DNA from: Paratinospora sagittata
Lineage: Eukaryota; Streptophyta; Magnoliopsida; Ranunculales; Menispermaceae
Length of the DNA stretch: 64,000 bases
Direction of reading: 5' to 3'
NCBI GenBank assembly: GCA_035771175.1
Contig: CM069593.1
Coordinates: forward strand, 20,117,956 to 20,181,955
Positions 55,540-64,000 of the stretch are shown here, in pieces. The notes under the pieces were generated by a model that made no database searches, was not told where the DNA came from, and worked only from the letters and a program-made list of their open reading frames with translations. The number at the start of each line of letters is the position of its first letter. Positions within the stretch are counted from its first letter, which is position 1. The position numbers were made by a program, and so were the translations under genes.

Positions 55540-55717
55540 CTAGTCTGACCCTCTCTTAGTCTGCATTAACAAAAGAAGTTATCAAAATATACACACAAAA
55601 GCAAAAGCACATAGATTACCAGCATTTCATGGTCTCCCATAATCTCTTCCATTAGTTCTCGTACTGGCTCAGCAGCACTGTTAGGGACAAGTGCTGCAAA
55701 TACAGCTGGCTCTAGTC
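55540..55717 (-). pseudogene. Unidentified small gene, last two exons only (unit B)
   Basis: Exons equivalent to 48188-48091 and 48003-47983 stand at 55717-55620 and 55560-55540, with splice borders intact. The two upstream exons are missing because unit B homology stops at 56074. It is a 5'-truncated copy of the gene in unit A. Confidence 0.6.
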
Positions 55718-56079
55718 CTATTAGAAGCAATATCACTAATTAAACTCTATTTAATGTTCAAGATCCATTTTCGTTGGTCGGCATGATAGAATCTAAATAA
55801 ACAGTAAAATTTGAAGCGGTTAAATGCCAAAAAAGCGAGACCAATCCCACATCTCTCTTGCAGCATGAATATATAAACCTCCTTCTCTGGTTGTCCCATT
55901 GTTTCCTTTTAGTCTCCATATCTCAGGGCTCCATTAAATTGAAGGGTCAATCAAATCCCCAGTTACAAAAGAGAAAAAAAATTGGAAAGGGTAAAAAGGA
56001 CCAATGGAACATAGGCCAATTAACTATTGGTTATAAGGACTAACCTAAACAACAATCTAGGCTGTAATTGATGCTCATA

Positions 56080-59000
56080 AGCAAATTACTAAAGGAGATG
56101 GCTCAGCAACATCAAAGAAATGGATAGAGACTATTGACGGCCCAAGTCTGTTTCAGCCCGTCATTATTCACGGCCCAGCCTGTTTTCGGCCCGTTACTAT
56201 TCACGCCCTAGTTCTATTTTCGGCCCGTCACTGTTTATCAGCCCGCCGCTGTTCCTTAGGCCCAGTCCGCATTCAGCCCGACGCTATTTATCATATCCGG
56301 TTGACCAACCATATCCTACTCATTTTTCATCTAATTTTAGCAAAGTCAGACTCGTTTCCACCATTTTCGACCGTTCCGGACGCAACCGTGCAATCAGTTT
56401 CTACAGATTCAGCTCCTAAGTTATTGATATAGCTTAGTTGGAGTTGTTTATCATTTTTTCAAGCACTTTTCGGCGTCATAAATATCTTCGGTCTAAATGG
56501 CGGAGCAAATCCCAAGCACAAGCAAGCCTTGGCAAAGAAGTTCGATGTCCAACGCAAAGTTCGAGGTGGAGAAATTCAACGGCACCAACAACTTTGGCAT
56601 GTGGCAATGCGAAGTTCAAGATCTCTTATTCCGGGAAGGATCACATATCGTCTTGGAAACCAAGCCCAAGGATATGTCTGATGATGATTGGTATTTCGTC
56701 AATCGTCAAGCTTTTGGAACAATCAGACTCTGCTTGGCTAAAGATCAGAAGTATTTTGTCATGAAAGAGACTATGGCAATATGTCTCTGGAAGAAACTTG
56801 ATGACAAATACATGACGAAAAGCGTAGAGAACCGCATCTACCTGAAGAAGAAGCTCTATCGTTTTCAGTACAAGGAAGGTACTCCAATGAGTGAGCATCT
56901 TGATAAATTCAACAAGATTCTTGCTGATCTACTAAATCTTGATGTTGACCCTCTTGATGAGGATAAGGCACTATTGTTGTTAAACTCTTTGCCTGAAAGT
57001 TATGAACATTTAACAACAACTTTGTTATATGGTAAATATGAGGTTAAATTCAGTGATGTTTCAAATGCTTTGGTGAACAACGAGTATCGAAGGAAGGACC
57101 AACGCGATCACAAGGAAGCATCACCAGCAGCCTTGACAGTGTCCAGAGGCAGGGCTAACAACAGATCTGATAGATCCAGTGGGCAAGGCCGATCTCGCTC
57201 AAAGTCAAAAGGACCTTCATCACGTCAACGTCTTGCAAAGGATGAATGTGCCTATTATCACCAAAAGGGGCACTGGAAGAAAGATTGTCCAAATAAAGGC
57301 AAGACAGATGCAAATGTGGCACAGAAGGCTGAAGAAGATTCTGCATTCTCAGTTTCATCTATAGACATTCAGTCTGATAGATGGATTTTAGATTCCGGAT
57401 GTTCCTATCATATGTGTCTGAATCGCTATTGGTTCTCAAAATTGGATGAGTTCGATGGTCATGGGCAACAACAATACCTGCCACACAAAAGGTATTGGAA
57501 CTATACGCCTTAAGATGCATGACGGTACAACAAGACGGCTCACGGACGTCAGATATGTTCCAGATCTGAAGAAAAATCTGATATCCTTAAGAGTCCTTGA
57601 ATCCAGCGGTTACAAGGTAACCATTGAAGGTGGAGTCCTAAAGGTTGTACGTGGAGCATTCTTGGCCATGAAGGGTACTCAGAAAGGAAATCTTTATTTC
57701 CTTGACGGACACACAGTAATCGGAAGTGTCTCAGCTTGCACCAATTCTAATGATGTTTTATCGGACACTTCCCGACTTTGGCACATGCGGCTCGGACATG
57801 TTGGAGAGAAGGCTCTTCAAACCTTGATAAAGCAAGGTTCTCTGAAGGTGCAAAAACCGGGAAACTTGACTTCTGCGAACACTGTATCTTAGGCAAGCAG
57901 ACGAGAGTCAAGTTTGGAACTGCCATCCACCGCACAAAAGGAACATTGGATTATGGTCATACCGACGTTTGGGGACCCTCTCAAAATGCTTCATTGGGCG
58001 GTAAACGTTGGTTTGTTACTTTCATTGATGATTTTTCACGCTATGTTTGGGTTTATACCATGAAGCATAAAAATGAAGTGCTAGATATCTTTCTTATATG
58101 GAAGAAAATGGTATAAACCCAAACAGGAAGAAAGATTAAGAGGCTCAGATCTGATAATGGAGGAGAATACAAGTCAGACCCATTTCAGAAATTTTGTGAG
58201 AATGAAGGGATTGTCAGACATTTCACAGTCCCAGGCACGCCACAACAAAACGGTGTTGCTGAACGCATGAATCGTACTTTGGTAGATAAAGTTCGCTGCA
58301 TGTTATCTCATTCTGGACTGAGCAAGGCATTTTGGGCTGAAGCTTTGTCATATGCCTCTCATATCATCAATCGACTTCCTGCAACAGCACTAGATGGTAA
58401 AACTCCCAAGGAGGTATGGTCTGGACACCCCGTTTCAGATTATGATTCTCTGTGCATTTTTGGATGCACGGCATATTTCCATGTGAAAGAATCCAAACTG
58501 AATCTTAGGTCCAAGAAAGCGATTTTCATGGGCTTTAGTGAAGGAGTTAAGGCTTTCCGACTATGGAACCCTGATACAAAGACAATTGTAAAAAGTCGAG
58601 ATGTAACTTTTGATGAATCTGTGATGTTAAAGCATACAGTTTCTGATAAAGAAAATCGCAATCCAGATTTGCCTCAGCAGGTGGAGTTAGATATTCCAGT
58701 AACTCCTAGCAAGTCAGCAGAGATATCCAACCATCCTGAAGAAGAAGAGGAAATCTCAGTTGAGGTGGAGGCTCCAGGACCAGACATCAGTCAAGAACGA
58801 GAATCAATTGCCACCAGTCGACCACGAAGAGAAATTCGCAAACCTGCTCGGTACACTGACATGGTTGCATATGCATTTCCAGTCACCGGAGATGATATTC
58901 CATACAATTACAAAGATGTTATTCAGAGTATGGAAAGTGATAAGTGGAAAATGGCAATGAATGAGGAGATGACATCACCCATCAGAATCAGACTTGGAAG

Positions 59001-60121
59001 TTGGTTCCACTTCCAAAAGGAAAGAAACAAATTGGCTGCAAATAGATTTTTGCTAAGAAGGAAGGCTCTCCCAGCACAGATGGTATCCGATACAAAGCCA
59101 GACTGGTAGCAAAAGGCTACGCTTAGAGGGAAGGAATTGACTACAATGAGGTATTCTCACCTGTTGTTAAGCATTCGTCAATTCAAATATTATTGGCTTT
59201 GGTTGCACAATTTGATCTCGAGTTAGCCCAACTCGATGTCAAAACTGCTTTTCTGCATGGTAATTTGGACGAGGAGATATATATGTCTCAACCAGATGGA
59301 TTCAAAGTACCAGGAAAAGAGAATTGGGCTTGCAAGTTGAGCAAGTCACTGTATGGCCTAAAGCAGTCACCGAGACAGTGGTACAAGCGATTTGACAGCT
59401 TCATCCAAGGGCAAAAATATACCCGGAGTCAGTTTGATCATTGTGTCTACTATCGCAAACTTCAAGATGGTACATTTATCTACTTGCTTTTATATGTAGA
59501 TGATATGTTAATCGCATCTAAAAGCAAGGTGGAGATCAACAAATTAAAGGCTCAATTGAGCTCATAGTTTGAAATGAAAGATCTCGGAGAAGCCAGAAAA
59601 ATTCTCGGGAAGGAGATAACTCGAGACAGGGCCAAAGGCAAAATTTGTTTGACTCAAACTCAATATTTGAAGAAAGTTCTTCAAACTTTTGGCATCGGCA
59701 ATGACACAAAACCTGTGAGCACACCATTGGCACCACATTTCAAGCTAAGTTCATCAATGTCACCAAATTCCGAGGATCAGAAGAAGCAAATGGAGAATAT
59801 TCCATATGCAAATGCAGTTGGTGCTTTGATGTATGTTATGGTGTGTACCAGACCTGACATTTCACATGCTGTAAGTATGGTAAGTTGTTACATGCACAAC
59901 CCTGGTAAAGGTCACTGGCAAGCAGTGAAGTGGATTCTACGATATATTCATGGTACTGTGGATATTGGTTTAAAGTTCGAGAGAGATATGAAAAGTTGTA
60001 AGCATCTAGTTGGATATGTGGATTCGAACTATGCTGGAGATCTTGACAAGCGTAGATCTACTACTGGTTATGCTTTCACTATGGCAGGAGGACCAGTGAG
60101 TTGGATCACTGGTCCTCCTGC
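56080..60121 (+). mobile_element. Ty1-copia element, copy 3, truncated at both ends
   Basis: A different copia lineage from copies 1 and 2 (Tork/Tnt1-like by protein). No LTR, primer site or target duplication found. The leader (about 56137-56290) has repeated words such as cggcccgtcactgttt. The coding part ends inside RNase H, at a perfect hairpin (60084-60121). It sits exactly between units B and C. Confidence 0.85.
56497..60121 (+). pseudogene. Copia copy 3 gag-pol, broken
   Basis: Gag starts at ATG 56497 (UBN2 capsid, then a degenerate knuckle CAYYHQKGHWKKDC in which the second Cys of the CCHC motif is Tyr-Tyr-His), running into the protease (DSGCSYHMC) until a frameshift near 57455. A second shift lies near 57860, between the GAG-pre-integrase (WHMRLGH) and the integrase. 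A stop at 58114-58116 cuts the integrase, another shift lies near 58975, the reverse transcriptase (YVDDMLIASK) has a stop near 59565, and RNase H stops after GGPVSWITG. Several independent lesions make it non-functional. Confidence 0.88.
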
Positions 60122-60143
60122 TAGCTATAACTTTTAGATCAAG

Positions 60144-60363
60144 TGATTTCTAACATTTTCAGCTAATAGCATTGAGGAGTGCATGTCCTCTCCGCAATCC
60201 TCCATTATGTCTAGTGGTGGCATGGAGGTGTGCATTATTGCAGTTTATGCCTCCCTTTGGCTGATTTGGTTGGAGAGGAACAATAGAATCTTTCATGAGA
60301 TATGTAGGATTGTGGAGGAGCTGCGGGAGGATATAAAGTTTGTCAATGTGGGAGTTTTATGAA
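60144..60363 (+). mobile_element. LINE ORF2 C-terminal fragment
   Basis: The frame around 60240-60358 reads AVYASLWLIWLERNNRIFHE and continues IVEELREDIKF, the signature of the C-terminal end of plant L1-like ORF2 (W-x-x-W-x-E-R-N). Starts abruptly next to the Copia copy 3 break; no poly-A tail or target duplication seen. Confidence 0.65.
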
Positions 60364-60788
60364 AGCAATTCTTTATTTTGTATCCATATGTTTATGTAAT
60401 TTTATCGTGACAAATGGCTGTTATTGCACTAGGGTGCCCTTTAACTATGCCAAATTGAAATGGCTACTAGAACCAAAAATAATATCCCAGTCACGGATGC
60501 AAAATTTTGGAGATGGAGAAGTGAGGAACTAGAATTCAAGAATATTGATCTGTTTGTCTTCTTTTCTTTATGGGAGAACCAGGTTCATGGCTGGGGCAAC
60601 ATGATGGAGTTAACTACCAGCTACTCGTTGTTTGCTTAATGTGGATGTGTATTAATATGTTTGCAGCAAGTTTTAGTTCAGCATTTGAGCTTTCTCCTGT
60701 GGCCAGTGGGGTTCCATGAGTGGTAAAAGTGTGCGCACGTGTGTAATTGACAGAACAGAAGAAAAAAAAAAGGGACCTTTTACATTTG
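60364..60788. other. Spacer before unit C, nothing recognised
   Basis: Mixed-composition sequence ending in a short A-rich run (gaagaaaaaaaaaagg at about 60760). No gene, no repeat end that I can define. Confidence 0.5.
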
Positions 60789-61812
60789 CAAACATTATTG
60801 CAATTAGAATTGATATATTATATGAAATAACATACGAATTACTAAAATAACTCTTACAGACTTTTAAAAAAATCTAGCTAAACATGTTTATAAAATTAGG
60901 TATTAAAAAAATAATTAGAAAAAAAACATAAAAATAGCTAAACATGTTTATTTTAATAACTAGGGTGATTATTAGTTTATTTAGTTGTCAAATACATGTT
61001 TATTCACTTTCTTGTGGATTAGTAGATTAAAGTACAGATTTTATTTTATTAATTCATTAAATTATTTTATTTTTTGTTTCTTTTGTTTATTTTTTTTTCT
61101 AATAGGTAATTTTATAAACATAAACAGCTAGATTTTTTTTAAAAGTATATAAGAGTTATTTTTGTAATTGGTATTTTATTTTATATAAAATATTAATTCT
61201 AATTGCAATTAATAATGTTTGTAAATGTAATAGATTTTGAACTATAATTTTTTATATAGAAGCTTTAGATGTGTTATTTATCTTTACTTTTATTTTTATT
61301 ATGAATAATATGTATTAATTATAATTTATTTATTTATTTATTTTCTTTTTTGGGTACCTTCCGAGCTGAAAATGAGCTTTTATTTTTCTTTTTTTTTTGG
61401 GTGGGGTCACTTTTATTTTAATAGTTGAAGCTATTAGAAAAGGTGTTAAAACTGTCAAATACTTTACATTATTATTTTTAGAATATAAAATACTTTACAT
61501 TTAACAACCAATAAACATGGCTCAAGACACCTAAAATGTACATCCAAATGGTATATTATTATTTTAGATTGGCTCGGTTATATGTCAAACACATAATTTA
61601 AGACAATCTTATAATATACAAAAATAATATATACTTTTAATATACATTTAAATGTCACTTTGGCTTTTTGGTTCAAAAATCCAATATGAAGAGTTTCTAA
61701 ATACCATCTCCCACCTTTCCTATTCCTATTCCTATTACAAACCCAGTTTGAAAATCAAATATGAAGTTTTAAAATACGATCGCCTATTCTTATTCCTATT
61801 CCGAGTGGGCAC

Positions 61813-62745
61813 GAGTACCCTGTGTGCCACGTGGCGTAGGGTCTTTGATTTTTTGTTTTAAAGTTTTTTCTTGGTTTTTTTTAATTTTTATTTTAACTTG
61901 TTTTTTTAAGACTTTGGTTAAAAGTTTATGATTTATTTATTTTTTTCACACTTCTTTTCTCCTTATCCTTTTCATGTTATTTTCTTTTACTTCTTTGTTT
62001 TTTGTGGACTTTATTTAATATTAAAATTTAATACTAATTCTAATATTAATAAAATTTATAGTAATTTTATTATTTTAATATTTTAATTTTCAATTTTTTT
62101 ATAAATATTATTAATATGAAAAATACTTTATTGCAATACGCAACCATGACACAGTAATAATATTTTTTTAAAAATTGTTTAAAATTTTTATGTACAACTA
62201 AATACTAATATAACATTCTTATCCTCATATTTTTCAAATCTTTTTTTAAGTATTTTAATTCTCATTCTCATTGTTAAATTGTTACAAATGAAAGGTGCAA
62301 GAACAATATGTGGGCTCAACTCTCATATATTGAATGGAACATGAAAAGTTTTTAGGAAAAAAAAAAATACACAAAGGGTGAAAAGGCCCTCTCCCATAGC
62401 CCCGTGGTGTAGAGTCTTGTCATATTTCTTAATTTTTTTTTAAATAATGAAAATCTGTGCAAGATCCAAGCCACACAAAATCTCGTTAGCATTTTTGAAT
62501 TTTAATAATATCAAATAAATATAATTAATAAATATTTTAAAAACCTAAAACTTGAAAATATTAAATTAAATTTAATAATATTAAAATAAGTTTCATAAAA
62601 AAAGAATGACAAAAAAAATAAAAAAGGTGTTTTTCGGAAAAGAAAATGTCACAAATCTATAATAAAAGAAAAACAAATAACAAAAACTCAAAAAAAAAAA
62701 ATTTAAAACCCTGAGCCACGCGACAGCGCGTGGCAGAGGGTATGC
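61813..62745. mobile_element. TIR-like element upstream of kinase C
   Basis: Ends gtaccctgtgtgccacgtgg and, at the right, a perfect GCCACGCG-acag-CGCGTGGC hairpin followed by cagagggtatgc. Longest of the three copies. Confidence 0.45.
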
Positions 62746-62783
62746 GTTTTCGCGGAACCCGCAGGCTTCAGCTAAAACGCACT

Positions 62784-63032
62784 CTCTTCTATTCGTATTA
62801 GACTCGTATAGTTCTATTAGACTCGTATAGTTCTATAATCCTATTCCTATTATTCTCCTATAAGACTCGCACAATCCTATTCCTATTAGGCTCCTATTAG
62901 ACTCCAATTAGACTCGTATAATCCTATTCCTATTAGACTCGTATAATCCTATTCCTATTAGGCTCCTATAAGACTCGCACAATCCTATTCTTATTAGACT
63001 CCAATTAGACTCGTATAATCCTATTCCTATTA
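62784..63032. repeat. TATTCC/TATTAGACTC minisatellite, unit C
   Basis: Third copy of the variable array upstream of the kinase. Confidence 0.85.
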
Positions 63033-63273
63033 CAAACCAGGTGTCTTGGTGACTGTCTATTTAAAACCGGCAAATCACCTGAGAATTCATCGGGCTTTGT
63101 GATAATTTCTCCTGCGCTGAAGTGTGATCAGGTGGTTGTGTTGGGTTCTCTCGCCCTAGAGTGTGATTATCAGTGGTGGCCGGCGGGTTCTTGAGTTCAA
63201 GCGTTATAATATTTGTGATTACTACTAGCGAAAAGAAGTGAAGTGTTGTTGTGGGTTCTGTACGTAAGTAGCC

Positions 63274-64000
63274 ATGACTGATTTGCTTAATCACTTCGAC
63301 ATCATTGACGAACTTGGTGAAGGGTCTTATGGCAGTGTGTGGAGATGTCGGGATAAGCACACTGGTGAGCTCGTCGCCATTAAATTGATGAAACAAAAGT
63401 ATCCTGAAGATGAGTGTTTGAATCATCCAGAAGTCAGGTCTTTGCGGAATCTCAGGCATCCTAACATTGTGGAGCTCAAGCAAGTGCTTACAGAAAACAA
63501 TAATCTGTTCTTGGTTTTTGAATCCATGGAGAACAGCCTATGGAAATTGATGAAGGAAAGATCATGCAAGATTTTCTCAGAAGACGAAGTTCGCAGTTAC
63601 GCCTTCCAACTCTTCTTGGCACTGGCATACATGCACCAACAAGGCTACTTTCACCGAGATCTTAAGCCAGATAACTTCTTGGTTTCGGCCTCTGGAAGAT
63701 TGATTAAGATTGCTGATTTTGGAATGGCCCATGAGGTTTCACTTTTTGGTGAGACACCATACACAGGGTGCGTGACTACTCGCTGGTATCGAGCCCCGGA
63801 GGTTCTGCTTTGTTCTTCGTACACCCCAGCAATTGATATGTGGGCAATGGGTGCTATCATTGCTGAACTTTTTACGTCGGTGCCTATGTTCCCTGGTCGT
63901 GATCAGAAGGACCAGATTTACCAAATATGCAATGTGATTGGAAGTCCTAACGAGGAGTCATGGGCAGATGGGATTCTGCGTGCAAAAGCCATAAATTTTC
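63274..64000 (+). CDS. Intron-free MAK/MHK-like protein kinase, copy C (3' part outside the window)
   Basis: Open from the ATG at 63274 to the window end (242 codons). The protein so far matches copy B: P after KQKY, N in MENSLW, F near SEDEV, the same catalytic motifs and the same T-G-C in the activation loop. The silent base in LVFES matches copy A. Whether the repeat tail is present cannot be seen. Confidence 0.85.
   Translation, partial: MTDLLNHFDIIDELGEGSYGSVWRCRDKHTGELVAIKLMKQKYPEDECLNHPEVRSLRNLRHPNIVELKQVLTENNNLFLVFESMENSLWKLMKERSCKIFSEDEVRSYAFQLFLALAYMHQQGYFHRDLKPDNFLVSASGRLIKIADFGMAHEVSLFGETPYTGCVTTRWYRAPEVLLCSSYTPAIDMWAMGAIIAELFTSVPMFPGRDQKDQIYQICNVIGSPNEESWADGILRAKAINF

Larger units (their letters stand above)
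51355..56074. repeat. Duplicated unit B
   Basis: Same order as unit A. Homology with unit C starts further upstream (about 50966 versus 60789) than homology with unit A. Carries the intact, empty target of Copia copy 2 near 54726. Ends abruptly at 56074 where the third Copia block begins, which removes the 5' exons of the small minus-strand gene. Confidence 0.88.
60789..64000. repeat. Duplicated unit C (cut by the window end)
   Basis: Collinear with unit B from about 50966 onward and with unit A from about 36080. Includes the TIR-like block, minisatellite and kinase start. Its kinase shares with copy B, against A, the residues at the first three replacement positions. Confidence 0.88.

Overview
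The window is nuclear DNA from a flowering plant, almost certainly a eudicot. Evidence: long AT-rich intergenic stretches, short exons split by GT-AG introns, an intron-free PPR gene, an XTH, an RD19-type protease and an SCPL carboxypeptidase, and Ty1-copia, LINE and SINE-like insertions. I cannot name the species.

Left part (1-34.4 kb), unique genes. An RD19/cathepsin F-like cysteine protease (+, 1981-8318) carries a 4,890-bp Ty1-copia element with identical 144-bp LTRs in its third intron; its first exon junction appears one base out of frame. Then come an XTH (-, 14289-16077), a serine carboxypeptidase-like gene with nine exons (+, 25386-31178) holding a LINE remnant in intron 1, a small RPA-like OB-fold/zinc-ribbon protein (-, 31647-32354), and a PPR protein (+, 32515-34368). 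The last two are divergent and share a 160-bp intergenic region with two G-boxes. Between genes lie two inverted-pair SINE-like loci, a 654-bp poly-A-tailed insertion with an 11-bp target duplication, microsatellites, and a (GGGGGT)6 tract.

Right part (36 kb to the end), a tandem segmental duplication. Three units (A, B, C) each hold an intron-free protein kinase related to the plant MAK/MHK (RCK) group, preceded by a TIR-like element and a TATTCC-rich minisatellite. All three kinases have T-G-C where a T-x-Y activation motif is expected, and A and B end in an Ala/Glu-rich extension of about four 20-residue repeats. Units A and B also carry a small unidentified minus-strand gene, complete in its last exons in A and reduced to two exons in B.

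Unit A is split by a second Ty1-copia element (39304-47120, minus, target duplication CATAG), decayed and itself interrupted near its gag start by a roughly 2.7-kb probable solo LTR. Unit B still shows the empty site for that insertion. Between units B and C sits a third, decayed and end-truncated copia element (about 56080-60121). Two of its breaks coincide with perfect inverted copies of neighbouring sequence, as expected from template switching. A LINE C-terminal fragment follows it.
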